From Peribacillus sp044761665 (GTDB taxonomy: Bacteria; Bacillota; Bacilli; Bacillales; DSM-1321), in NCBI RefSeq assembly GCF_044761665.1, contig NZ_JBIWCW010000003.1:248001-312000 (forward strand): a stretch of DNA of 64,000 bases. Direction: 5' to 3'. The notes under the pieces were generated by a model, which saw nothing but the letters and a program-made list of their open reading frames with translations, was not told the DNA's origin and searched no databases. This document shows, in pieces, positions 43,140-51,177 of the stretch. Position 1 is the stretch's first letter, and the number at the start of each line of letters is the position of its first letter. Made by a program: the position numbers and the translations under genes.

Positions 43140-43167
43140 GTTCCAATACCTATGTTTGTATCGGAAC
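43140..43167. promoter_or_regulatory. Inverted repeat upstream of the subtilase gene
   Basis: GTTCC.ATAC (43140-43149) and GTAT.GGAAC (43158-43167), one unpaired position in each arm, 8-nt centre. It lies 112 nt before the subtilase start within a 373-nt gap that otherwise holds only the trpB terminator and AT-rich promoter sequence. Possible operator; no known regulator consensus recognised. Confidence 0.4.
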
Positions 43168-43278
43168 GTAATTGAGTGTTTTGTCTGATAGTTAATTTAT
43201 GACATTTTAAAATAAAATAGCTTTACAGCTTTAGAAATTCATACATAGAAGAGAGAAAAAGAGAGAGAGGGAAAGCAG

Positions 43279-44538
43279 ATGAAGACGGGAAAAAGGATTG
43301 GTATGGCATTTCTATGTGTTGGGATGAGCTTCTCCATTTTTGCGAATGGAACGGAAGCCAAGCAAGGCGAGGAGCAACTAAAGGATGAAATTCGTGTTTA
43401 CCTCAAAGGGTCGGACAATGAGCTGACAGAAGCCAAGAAGAAGTTTGGGCATGAGCGTAGTTTTGGCAAGGATGGATTTACGACCAATGTAAGCAGCGAA
43501 GAATATGAAACTTTGACAAAGGACGAAGACCTAAAGGTGGAAAAGGTAAGTAAATATACAATTGCGCAATCGATTCAACCCACTATCCAAGCGACGATCG
43601 CCGCGGTACCTTCCGCAAGGACGCCTTGGGGCATCAAGGCCATCTACAATGATCCATCCCTCACTAAAACATCGGGAGGGGACGGCATTAAAATCGCGGT
43701 GTTGGATACCGGGACAACAACAAAGCATACGGATTTAGCGGCAAATGTGGAGCAGTGCAAAGATTTTACTACCTCAACCACCTACGTCAATAACTCTTGT
43801 TCAGACAATAATGGACATGGGACGCATGTCTCCGGAACTGCCTTGGCAAACGGTGGCTCTGATGGAAGTGGGATATATGGAGTGGCACCTGAGGCAGAAC
43901 TGTGGGCATACAAAGTACTGGGAGATGACGGTTCAGGATACTCCGATGATATCGCAGCCGCTATTCGCCATGCTGCCGATCAAAGTATAAGCACAGGATC
44001 CAAGGCCATTATATCGATGTCCTTAGGTTCAAGCTCGAAGGATTCCTTGATTTCAAGCGCAGTGGATTATGCCTATAACAAAGGTGTACTGGTCATTGCG
44101 GCTGCCGGGAACAGCGGATATTCAGCAAATACAATCGGTTATCCAGGTGCACTTCCGAATGCAGTGGCTGTAGCGGCTCTTGAAAATGTTCAGGCTAACG
44201 GCACATACAGGGTGGCCAATTATTCTTCCCGTGGAAATCCGAATACGGACGGAGACTTTGTAATCCAGGAAAAAGACCTGGAAGTGTCAGCCCCAGGCTC
44301 AGCCATTGAATCAACATGGATAAACGGTGGTTACAATACGATTAACGGAACTTCGATGGCTACACCGCATGTTTCAGGATTGGCGGCTAAAATCTGGTCC
44401 TCCAATAAGAACTTGACCAATGCACAAGTAAGGGCCCAATTACAAACAAAGGCAAAGGATTACGACATCAAGGGTGGATATGGTGCAGAAACTGGCGACG
44501 ATTATGCATCAGGCTTCGGTTTCGTTCGTGTAAAATAA
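43279..44538 (+). CDS. Secreted subtilisin-family serine protease (S8)
   Basis: 419-residue preproprotein. Signal peptide about 1-28 (MAFLCVGMSFSIFANGTEAK end), I9 propeptide to about 110, mature catalytic domain with Asp143 (VLDTGT), His180 (NGHGTHVSG), oxyanion Asn278 (AAGNSG) and Ser359 (GTSMATPH). No C-terminal wall-binding domain. C160 and C174 in the mature part could form a disulfide, unusual for classical Bacillus subtilisins. SD GAGAGAGAGGG before ATG. Likely an extracellular scavenging protease, repressible by Hpr and folded by PrsA (inference). Confidence 0.94.
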   Translation: MKTGKRIGMAFLCVGMSFSIFANGTEAKQGEEQLKDEIRVYLKGSDNELTEAKKKFGHERSFGKDGFTTNVSSEEYETLTKDEDLKVEKVSKYTIAQSIQPTIQATIAAVPSARTPWGIKAIYNDPSLTKTSGGDGIKIAVLDTGTTTKHTDLAANVEQCKDFTTSTTYVNNSCSDNNGHGTHVSGTALANGGSDGSGIYGVAPEAELWAYKVLGDDGSGYSDDIAAAIRHAADQSISTGSKAIISMSLGSSSKDSLISSAVDYAYNKGVLVIAAAGNSGYSANTIGYPGALPNAVAVAALENVQANGTYRVANYSSRGNPNTDGDFVIQEKDLEVSAPGSAIESTWINGGYNTINGTSMATPHVSGLAAKIWSSNKNLTNAQVRAQLQTKAKDYDIKGGYGAETGDDYASGFGFVRVK

Positions 44539-44623
44539 AAACGATCGAAAGAAATATCAAGATACTTCCCCCTAACATAAGTTGTTTCTGCACTTTATAA
44601 ATAATTACTTCGTAAACAAACTG

Positions 44624-44650
44624 AAGCCTCCTGGAGACAGGAGGCTTTTA
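44624..44650. terminator. Terminator between the subtilase and gerPF
   Basis: Stem AAGCCTCCT / AGGAGGCTT with loop GGAGAC; convergent genes share it. Confidence 0.85.
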
Positions 44651-44654
44651 GACG

Positions 44655-44873
44655 CTAATTATTGCCTGCGATAGGCTGATCTACACCATTAACATCAATG
44701 ACGTTGCTTCCGTTCAGGCCATTGGCGGTAAAAACGAGTGCACCCGTGTTCGCTGAGCCGGAGCCGGTGACGGATTTGCTTGCGGATTTCGGTGAGATGA
44801 CGGCTGCGTCACCGAATAAAAGGTTTCCTGACCCGACATTAAATATTTGGACTGGACCTACAATGGCTGGCAT
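44655..44873 (-). CDS. gerPF: Spore germination/coat permeability protein GerPF
   Basis: 72 residues: MPAIVGPVQIFNVGSGNLLFG, then KSASKSVTGSGSANTGALVF and GVDQPIAGNN. It belongs to the gerPA/gerPF family and closely resembles GerPA at the other end of the operon (both start MPAIVG and end GVDQP). GerP proteins let germinants pass the spore coat to their receptors. Last gene of the minus-strand gerPABCDEF operon. Confidence 0.95.
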   Translation of the reverse strand: MPAIVGPVQIFNVGSGNLLFGDAAVISPKSASKSVTGSGSANTGALVFTANGLNGSNVIDVNGVDQPIAGNN

Positions 44874-44888
44874 ATGATTTCTCCTTTA

Positions 44889-45296
44889 TTAAGTTTCTTC
44901 TGATGTATTCTCGCTTGTTCCATCTTCGTTTTTCTCGGGAATCTGACGAATGTGCTTTATTCTTGATTCCATGCGTATATGACCTACATTCCCCACTCCT
45001 ACGATGGAGGATGAAGATATCCCAATGATATCGATATTTCCAACTCGAATAAAGGGGTTTGGGTTTGAGAAGTGTGACACAATCGGTTCAGTAATCCTCG
45101 GAATATAGAAGGGCCGTGTAAAGATTTCATAATCATTGAAATTGGGTTCCGGTTCAGTGAATCTATCGCTTTTTTTCTGGACTGCCAAGGCTATCGCAGA
45201 CCCGTCGATATAAGAACAGTCCCCAATCTGAAGGTTTGATGCAAATGAGAGGGTCTTGGTCGATATGGACTTCACTTTCGATATTCTATTAAACAT
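44889..45296 (-). CDS. gerPE: Spore germination protein GerPE
   Basis: 135 residues. SFASNLQIGDCSYIDGSAIALAVQ, with EPNFNDYEIFTRPFYIPRIT and VRVGNIDIIGISSSSIVGVGN-like wording, identify GerPE. The Ser/Asp/Glu-rich tail (SEET end) is variable in the family. It starts 5 nt after the gerPD stop and ends 15 nt before gerPF, tightly operonic. Expected in the inner spore coat. Confidence 0.92.
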   Translation of the reverse strand: MFNRISKVKSISTKTLSFASNLQIGDCSYIDGSAIALAVQKKSDRFTEPEPNFNDYEIFTRPFYIPRITEPIVSHFSNPNPFIRVGNIDIIGISSSSIVGVGNVGHIRMESRIKHIRQIPEKNEDGTSENTSEET

Positions 45297-45301
45297 ATAA
45301 T

Positions 45302-45481
45302 TTATCCTTTTGGAGTGAGTGGTACGAATGGTCCGATGATGAGCGACTCTGGGGGGGTATCGAATGCTGAAGATAGCTGGATGGTTTGTACGTCCCCGAT
45401 GAGGAACAGGGCGGAGCTTGCTACCCCAGTCACTTTAATATCACCGACACATAGCTGATGGTTTGTTACATTAAACTCCAT
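45302..45481 (-). CDS. gerPD: Spore germination protein GerPD
   Basis: 59 residues, too short for common ORF cut-offs: MEFNVTNHQLCVGDIKVTG, then SALFLIGDVQTIQLSS and PPESLIIGPFVPLTPKG. Matches GerPD in size, wording and order. Start at 45479-45481 overlaps the gerPC stop by 11 nt, implying translational coupling. Confidence 0.93.
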   Translation of the reverse strand: MEFNVTNHQLCVGDIKVTGVASSALFLIGDVQTIQLSSAFDTPPESLIIGPFVPLTPKG

Positions 45482-46082
45482 TTGGATTTCCTCCTGTCTC
45501 GGAATGAGAGTGTGTGATGAATTGAATCAATGCTTTTTGAATATCCGATTTTACTTTTTCTGTGATTTTTTCTTTCACATTTTCCCGCTGCTGAGGTGAA
45601 CGTTCAGCATGGGAAAGATTATCAAAGTACATATTGATACGCTGATGAAGCTGGCGTTCTACATCCTGCCTCATGAAATCATGATATGAGGATTCTAGGG
45701 TGATTTGAAGCTGGGCTTCCGTATCCCGGATCATTTCCTCCAAGCCTGATAGGATATCATGGTAAATCTCCTGAGCGACTATCTCTCTGCCTGGAAATAG
45801 GAAAGGGCCGGGTTGGATGGGTTGATTGTTGACAGCAAACTCATCAATGTTATTTAAATCATTGGGATTCAGACCGATATTCAATGTTCCGTCCAATGAC
45901 TCAACCTTTAACTGATCAAACTTATATTCAATTCGATCAACATGGATTGGTGGTTTATTTTTCATTTCGGTGAGTTCATCCGTCAGGCGTTTGAGTTCGT
46001 GTTCAAGTTTCATAATTCGCTTATCCTGGGCTTCAAGAAATCGCTGCATTTGTATGGAATACGAATATAAATCATGATCCAC
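45471..46082 (-). CDS. gerPC: Spore germination protein GerPC (GTG start)
   Basis: 203 residues, the largest GerP protein. N-terminal coiled coil (RFLEAQDKRIMKLEHELKRL, about 13-32), middle KPPIHVDRIEYKFDQLKVE and DGTLNIGLNP; helical C-terminus. Start is GTG 46080-46082 with GAGGTG 8 nt upstream. In B. subtilis GerPC is also implicated in germination without germinant receptors being affected; here the assignment rests on operon order and sequence. Confidence 0.93.
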   Translation of the reverse strand: MDHDLYSYSIQMQRFLEAQDKRIMKLEHELKRLTDELTEMKNKPPIHVDRIEYKFDQLKVESLDGTLNIGLNPNDLNNIDEFAVNNQPIQPGPFLFPGREIVAQEIYHDILSGLEEMIRDTEAQLQITLESSYHDFMRQDVERQLHQRINMYFDNLSHAERSPQQRENVKEKITEKVKSDIQKALIQFITHSHSETGGNPNGV

Positions 46083-46159
46083 GATTTAAACACCTCACCT
46101 TCACCTAATGTTGATTTCATATATGGCAGTATATGAAATTGATCCATGTAGGTGAATGC

Positions 46160-46372
46160 CTATGTGTTAGGGGGGCTAAATGGGACGAAACTAGTCTCAG
46201 GCACTATATCTTCTTCAAGTAGTGGAGCGGGTTCAGTGAATCCACCTGTATTGGCTAACGTGGAGTACGGTTTAATCACTCCGGCACTTCCTATTTGAAA
46301 AACAGATGAATTGGATATGCTCTCGACTTTTATCATATTAATTTGAATCGTTTGGTGAATATTGAAGATCAT
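46160..46372 (-). CDS. gerPB: Spore germination protein GerPB
   Basis: 70 residues: MIFNIHQTIQINMIKVESIS, SSVFQIGSAGVIKPYSTLANTGGF split at IG, then EPAPLLEE and a Pro-rich tail. Start ATG 46370-46372 is set by GGGAGG 5 nt upstream; six in-frame residues before it excluded. Second gene of the gerP operon. Confidence 0.94.
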   Translation of the reverse strand: MIFNIHQTIQINMIKVESISNSSVFQIGSAGVIKPYSTLANTGGFTEPAPLLEEDIVPETSFVPFSPPNT

Positions 46373-46394
46373 GGTGTCCTCCCTTCCCAAAATG

Positions 46395-46616
46395 TTAGAG
46401 GTTTAATGCTACTGGCTGATCAACGCCATCTGAATCGTTTGTATTGGTGGTACTGTAGGCATTGTAAAGGGAAATGGATTCGCCTGTATTAAAAGAGCCA
46501 GCACCCGCAAACGTTTTTGAAGTGGAAAAAGGGCTGATCTTAAAGACGTCACCGATATGGACAACGCCACTACTCCCCACGTTGATCACTTGAATAACTC
46601 CTACGATAGCAGGCAT
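46395..46616 (-). CDS. gerPA: Spore germination protein GerPA
   Basis: 73 residues: MPAIVGVIQVINVGSSGVVH, FKISPFSTSKTFAGAGSFNTG, C-terminal DGVDQPVALNL. First gene of the operon. Start ATG 46614-46616 with AAAGGA 8 nt upstream; three upstream in-frame residues excluded. Paralogue of gerPF at the other end of the operon. Confidence 0.94.
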   Translation of the reverse strand: MPAIVGVIQVINVGSSGVVHIGDVFKISPFSTSKTFAGAGSFNTGESISLYNAYSTTNTNDSDGVDQPVALNL

Positions 46617-46688
46617 GAAAATCATCCTTTTTTTCTGGTTTATCCCGGACTACAGGCAGTAAGGCTACTCTGAATGGATGCTTCCCTG

Positions 46689-46716
46689 TATTGTATGTTT
46701 TTCCTTTATCAATGTG
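46689..46716 (-). promoter_or_regulatory. Sigma-K-type promoter of the gerP operon
   Basis: On the minus strand CATACAATA (complement 46689-46697) fits the sigma-K -10 consensus CATANNNTA exactly, with CACA (complement 46713-46716) 15 nt upstream as the -35. It is about 70 nt before gerPA. In B. subtilis gerP is expressed late in the mother cell under sigma-K. Confidence 0.7.
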
Positions 46717-46838
46717 ATTCAATTGCCTAGCACCGCCTGCCTAGAAGTATCGATTGAAGAATATGGTAAATGATATACAATTATGGTAATATGATGATTA
46801 ATTCTAAATTTTCAAACAAATAGAAAGAGGGGGATTAG

Positions 46839-48431
46839 ATGAATGTACCTTTAGTGTTATCACATTTTTTGGACCGGGCAGCTTCACTTTATGCTGACAA
46901 GAAAGCGGTCATTGGTGATGATAAGGTCCTGACATACCGGGAACTGAATGGCAGGGTGAATCAGCTTTCCAATGGCTTGAGAGACCTTGGGATTACAAAG
47001 GGGGATAAGGTGGCGTATCTGGCACCGAATTCGATCGAAATGCTTGAAGGTTTTTACGGAGCGTTCCAGCTTGGAGCCGTAATGGTGCCTTTGAATATTC
47101 GACTGACTCCAGCGGATTATCTATTCATTTTAAATCATAGTGAGTCAAGGGTTCTGTTCGTGGATCAGGATTTATATCATCTGATCTCACCCGTTAAGGA
47201 TCAGTTGGAATCAGTAGAGCATATCATCGTGCACTATAAAGAAGACGAAACAAATGAAATCGATTACAATGTCTGGCTAGGACGTTTTGAGAAAGAAAGC
47301 TTCGATAGGGAGCAAGTGGATGAAAATGATGTATCGAGCCTCCTATATACAAGTGGAACGACCGGTAATCCTAAAGGGGTGATGCTGACTCATCGCAATA
47401 ACTATTTGCATGCGCTTAGTGCCATGCACCATTTCAGGGTCAATGACCGTGATACATATTTGCATGTACTGCCGATGTTTCACGTCAATGGCTGGGGTGC
47501 CCCTTTTTATTATACGGCCAATGGCGCTACGCAAGTCTGCTTAAGAAAATCAACACCAAAGTCCATTTTCAAAGCGATTGAGAAGTATAAAGTTTCCATC
47601 ATGCATATGGCACCAACCGTCCTGAATTCATTGTTTCAATATTACGAAGGGAATGTACCGGCGATTGAACAGGATATTCGGATTGTGGTGGCTGGCTCGG
47701 CACCCCCGCCTGCCTTTGTAACAAGGGTGGAAAAAGAGCTGGGTTGGGAATTCATTCAAATTTATGGCATGACGGAATCTGCTCCAATAAGTTTAATTTC
47801 GGTGCCCCGTTCAGAATTCGTTGACCTACCAGAGAAAGAAAAATACAAAATGAAGGCGAAAGCTGGTTATCCCTGCATAGGCAGTGAGGTTAAGGTCGTT
47901 CACGACAATGGTGAGGAAGTCGCTCGTGACGGTGTCGATATCGGAGAAATCATTGTTCGTAGTCATGGTGTCATGTTGGGCTATTGGAAGAATGAAGAGG
48001 CAACCATGCAAACGCTCAAGAATGGCTGGCTACATACCGGTGATATGGCGACGATGGATAGGAATGGGAATATTGATATCGTCGATCGCAAGAAAGATAT
48101 TATCATAAGTGGTGGAGAAAATATCTCGTCCATTGAAGTGGAAGGGATTTTATATGAGCATGAGGGTATCTTAGAAGCGGCAGTCATAGCCGTTCCACAT
48201 GAAAAATGGGGAGAAACGCCACACGCCTTTATTGTCCTTAAGCCAGGTGTAGAATTGACCGAGGCGGATATCATGATGTTTACTAGAGAAAAACTGGCTC
48301 ATTTCAAGGCAGTCACCAGTATCACATTCGTTAAGGAATTGCCAAAAACGGCTTCAGGTAAAATCCAGAAAATCCATCTTCGCAACGATTATTGGGAAGC
48401 GAAAGGTAAAACAGGAAGGTTCGTCAACTGA
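46839..48431 (+). CDS. Acyl-CoA synthetase (long-chain fatty-acid-CoA ligase family)
   Basis: 530-residue ANL enzyme, distinct from LcfB. SSLLYTSGTTGNPKGVMLTH (about 166-185), LPMFHVNGWGAPFYY, QIYGMTESAPISLI, GWLHTGDMATMDRNGNI, DRKKDIIISGGENISSIEVE, LPKTASGKIQKIHLR. The VNGWG and GENISS wording is typical of YhfT/short- to long-chain acyl-CoA ligases. SD AGAGGGGG 4-5 nt before ATG. No FadR operator seen upstream. Acyl specificity unknown. Confidence 0.9.
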   Translation: MNVPLVLSHFLDRAASLYADKKAVIGDDKVLTYRELNGRVNQLSNGLRDLGITKGDKVAYLAPNSIEMLEGFYGAFQLGAVMVPLNIRLTPADYLFILNHSESRVLFVDQDLYHLISPVKDQLESVEHIIVHYKEDETNEIDYNVWLGRFEKESFDREQVDENDVSSLLYTSGTTGNPKGVMLTHRNNYLHALSAMHHFRVNDRDTYLHVLPMFHVNGWGAPFYYTANGATQVCLRKSTPKSIFKAIEKYKVSIMHMAPTVLNSLFQYYEGNVPAIEQDIRIVVAGSAPPPAFVTRVEKELGWEFIQIYGMTESAPISLISVPRSEFVDLPEKEKYKMKAKAGYPCIGSEVKVVHDNGEEVARDGVDIGEIIVRSHGVMLGYWKNEEATMQTLKNGWLHTGDMATMDRNGNIDIVDRKKDIIISGGENISSIEVEGILYEHEGILEAAVIAVPHEKWGETPHAFIVLKPGVELTEADIMMFTREKLAHFKAVTSITFVKELPKTASGKIQKIHLRNDYWEAKGKTGRFVN

Positions 48432-48436
48432 TATGT

Positions 48437-48468
48437 GATAACGCCGCTTGAAGAAGAGCGGCGTTTTT
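48437..48468 (+). terminator. Terminator after the acyl-CoA synthetase gene
   Basis: Stem AACGCCGCT / AGCGGCGTT with loop TGAAGAAG and four to five T. Confidence 0.88.
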
Positions 48469-48577
48469 ACTAGTGCCCTCGAGGCTAGGGATGATATATT
48501 ATCCTTAATGAAAGAATGGAGTAACAATCCAAATGCCTGTATGCGATACAGCTATCATGAATGAAGAAGGTGAAGGT

Positions 48578-49774
48578 ATGAAAGATGCGTTTGCCCCCTT
48601 ACAGGAAAGTAAGCGGATGCTCAGCATCGATATATTAAGAGGTATGGCCATCCTAGGGATTTTCTTGGTGAATATGCCTTCTTTTCACACGCCAATCTTG
48701 TATATAAATGGTGTATCTTATTGGGATGAGAGCTGGGACCGGGTGTTATACATATTCAGCGATATTTTTGCCCAAGCGAGTTTTTACCCGTTGTTTGCGT
48801 TCTTGTTTGGCTTCGGGGCTGTTATATTAGCCGTACGGAGTGTAGATAGGGGAGTTTCGTTTCCTTTTCTATTTATGAAGCGGTTATGTTTTCTATTGGC
48901 AGTAGGATGCCTCCATGCCTTTTTTATCTGGCATGGAGACATTCTTGTTAATTACGCAGTGTTTGGGTTTGTCTTTCTGTTTTTCTATAAATGGCAGGGA
49001 AAATATCTAATTTGGCTCGGATCGTTTTTATATATAGTTCCTTTCGCGGTGTTCGGAGCCTTTTTTCTCCTCATGAGCTTTGTCGATGGTGGATTGTTGG
49101 AGATTAAAAATGATGTAGCGATGATGAAACAGTCACTAGAGATCTATTCGGCGGGGAGCTTTATAGAAGTAACAGATCAAAGGATGAAAGACTGGTATAT
49201 GGTGAATAATCCAGTGAATGCGATTTTCCTTTTCTTCTCCATCTTCCCTTTCTTCTTAATCGGAGCTGGCGTAGCAAAGCAAGGGTGGCTTCAGAATGTT
49301 TCTCGATATAAACGGTCATTGCGGATGTTGGCAATCATAAGCTTTCTAACAGGTCTGGCGATCAAGCTCTTGCCGTATATAACGGTTAATGATTATGGCA
49401 CGACGTTCGTACAGGATTACTTCGGGGGACCGTTACTGACGATGTTTTATATTACCGCCATCGCACTGTTGGTGGAAAGGGCATGGGCTTATAAGTCGTG
49501 TTATCTGCTATCCTTCGTGGGAAGGATGTCGATGAGCAATTACTTATTTCAATCGATTGTTTGTTCCCTCATTTTTTACTCCTACGGTTTGGGATTGTAC
49601 GGGAAAGTTAGATATACGGAAGGGTTTCTCCTGATGATGGCTGTCTTTTCTATACAGCTCTTGCTAAGCTATTGGTGGATGAAGCGTTTCCGTTTCGGCC
49701 CCGTGGAATATGTGTGGCGATTTATTACATATGGTAAGAAACCGGTCATGAAACGGGGGGAGGAGAGACCTTAA
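48578..49774 (+). CDS. DUF418/YeiB-family polytopic membrane protein
   Basis: About 398 residues (15 more if ATG 48533 is used). SIDILRGMAILGIFLVNM near the N-terminus, FYPLFAFLFGFGAVI, and the C-terminal DUF418 signature SFVGRMSMSNYLFQSIVCSL ending FRFGPVEYVWR. Roughly ten membrane helices. ATG 48578 has GAAGGTGAAGG immediately upstream; ATG 48533 has GGAGT about 9 nt before. Both are possible. Members such as YxaH/YeiB lack a firm function; acyl-transfer or transport is speculated. Confidence 0.85.
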   Translation: MKDAFAPLQESKRMLSIDILRGMAILGIFLVNMPSFHTPILYINGVSYWDESWDRVLYIFSDIFAQASFYPLFAFLFGFGAVILAVRSVDRGVSFPFLFMKRLCFLLAVGCLHAFFIWHGDILVNYAVFGFVFLFFYKWQGKYLIWLGSFLYIVPFAVFGAFFLLMSFVDGGLLEIKNDVAMMKQSLEIYSAGSFIEVTDQRMKDWYMVNNPVNAIFLFFSIFPFFLIGAGVAKQGWLQNVSRYKRSLRMLAIISFLTGLAIKLLPYITVNDYGTTFVQDYFGGPLLTMFYITAIALLVERAWAYKSCYLLSFVGRMSMSNYLFQSIVCSLIFYSYGLGLYGKVRYTEGFLLMMAVFSIQLLLSYWWMKRFRFGPVEYVWRFITYGKKPVMKRGEERP

Positions 49775-49895
49775 GGGGAAAGAATGACCGTTCATAAAAT
49801 GGACACGTATTACATCTATTACAGAAACCTTACTTTTGTATATATGTAAAAGCCTATGATATGATGAAAAGGATATTGATCGAGGGGGCAAAAAA

Positions 49896-50240
49896 ATGGG
49901 AACTCACTTACACATAACGACCTGGGTTATCGGAATCATTCTTTTCTTTGTAACCTATTCCATGCTTAAGAATGGAAGCCCGAAAGCCAAGATGATGCAC
50001 ATGATTACACGTCTATTCTATCTTTTGATTTTCATCACAGGTGGAATGCTGATTACTGACTTTGGTGAGTATGCTGTGAAAATGATCGTGGGAATCATCG
50101 TGATTGCCGCAATGGAAATGGTGTTAGTTCGTACGAAAAAAGGAAAAGCCGTAAGTGCGATGTGGGCATTATTCATCGTTGCTTTAATCTTCGTCCTTTA
50201 TCTAGGACTTTCCCTTCCACAAGGTTTGGATTGGTTTTAA
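49896..50240 (+). CDS. yisL: UPF0344 membrane protein YisL
   Basis: 114 residues with four hydrophobic helices: HITTWVIGIILFFVTYSML, MITRLFYLLIFITGGMLI, MIVGIIVIAAMEMVLVR, LFIVALIFVLYLGLSLP. Matches B. subtilis YisL in length and pattern; followed by yisN and asnO (yisO) as in B. subtilis. Start GAGGGGG 6-7 nt upstream. Function unknown. Confidence 0.9.
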   Translation: MGTHLHITTWVIGIILFFVTYSMLKNGSPKAKMMHMITRLFYLLIFITGGMLITDFGEYAVKMIVGIIVIAAMEMVLVRTKKGKAVSAMWALFIVALIFVLYLGLSLPQGLDWF

Positions 50241-50250
50241 TCAGAATTGG

Positions 50251-50287
50251 AAAAGGACAAATGGGTTCATCTCATTTGTCCTTTTTT
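50251..50287. terminator. Terminator between yisL and yisN
   Basis: Stem AAAAGGACAAATG / CATTTGTCCTTTT; convergent genes share it. Confidence 0.9.
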
Positions 50288-50304
50288 GTACGCGAATTTT
50301 TATA

Positions 50305-50871
50305 TCAGAGGGAATTCACTTTTTCTATGATGATTCGCTTGCCTGTATTAAGGGTGAACTCAAAGCGGTCATGGTCCTTTTTTCCGTATGAAAAATGATG
50401 CTGGACGAGACAGATTTGGGACTCATTATCAAACGTGAAGAAATTGACGCCGGACTGATTGGTCAGTTCCCTTAAAAAAGTAAGTTGATTGTAGCTGTAT
50501 ATACAATCATAAACCGAAAAATCAAGCGAGTTCAAGGTCGTTACGAATTGGAAAAAAGAATCATCATTCAATTCTTCTAACAACCGTTCAAATGAATATA
50601 ATAGTTTTTTTTGAATTCTTATCGGTTCATTGTCTCTTAGGAATGTGAATTCGCGATGAAGGTGGATTTTCCCCTCTGCTTCTAAAAATCCCTGCTGCCA
50701 TCGGCCACCCCTGTATACTTCAATGATGCTCTGAAGGTGGTCTTCAATCGATGACGCCTCATCGGTTTCATCGTCAAAAAAGATCCATTGTTGATTGATA
50801 TTTTCCACAGTTCCTTCGGTAAACGCTCGTGTTTGCCTGTTCATTAACTTCGTTCGATGTTGCTGACTCAT
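50305..50871 (-). CDS. yisN: DUF2777 protein YisN
   Basis: 188-residue soluble protein: RTKLMNRQTRAFTEGTVENINQQWIFFDDE (in pieces about 6-35), VYRGGRWQQGFL, HREFTFLRDNEPIRI. Family DUF2777, matching B. subtilis YisN, and located between yisL and asnO in both. Good SD (GGAGG) upstream of ATG. No known activity; it may be sporulation-linked, but the sequence does not show it. Confidence 0.82.
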   Translation of the reverse strand: MSQQHRTKLMNRQTRAFTEGTVENINQQWIFFDDETDEASSIEDHLQSIIEVYRGGRWQQGFLEAEGKIHLHREFTFLRDNEPIRIQKKLLYSFERLLEELNDDSFFQFVTTLNSLDFSVYDCIYSYNQLTFLRELTNQSGVNFFTFDNESQICLVQHHFSYGKKDHDRFEFTLNTGKRIIIEKVNSL

Positions 50872-51177
50872 GCTTATACCTCCAATAGGGGAATCCTCAC
50901 CTACTTTTTAGTCAAAATCCAATGAAAATATAACGGTATATTTTAAAATGTTATGGACAAATAACCAACTTTCCATCTTTGCATAGGCTATGTTAAACAC
51001 GGGATGCCTTACTCAACAGTTCTTTACCATCATCAAGTAGAGGAGCAGAGGCTTCCACGGATCAGTGCAAAGTAGAATACTTGGAATTAAGGCCAGAACG
51101 TAACGTTATGGATACCTAATACTTAAAAGGCAGACGGCTATATTATTTGATCGTCCAGATGGAAAGGGTGAAGTGTG
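50872..51177. other. Gene-free stretch between yisN and asnO
   Basis: 306 nt. No ORF, T-box or terminator recognised; presumably both divergent promoters. GACGGC (51132 on) and GATCGTC (51150 on) form a weak imperfect repeat. Confidence 0.4.

Noticed and set aside
46839..48431. FadR operator for the second acyl-CoA synthetase
   Set aside because: The 200 nt before 46839 contain no TGAATGA...TCATTCA palindrome.
50872..51177. T-box leader before asnO
   Set aside because: No AGGGTGGNACCGCG T-box sequence and no antiterminator/terminator pair.
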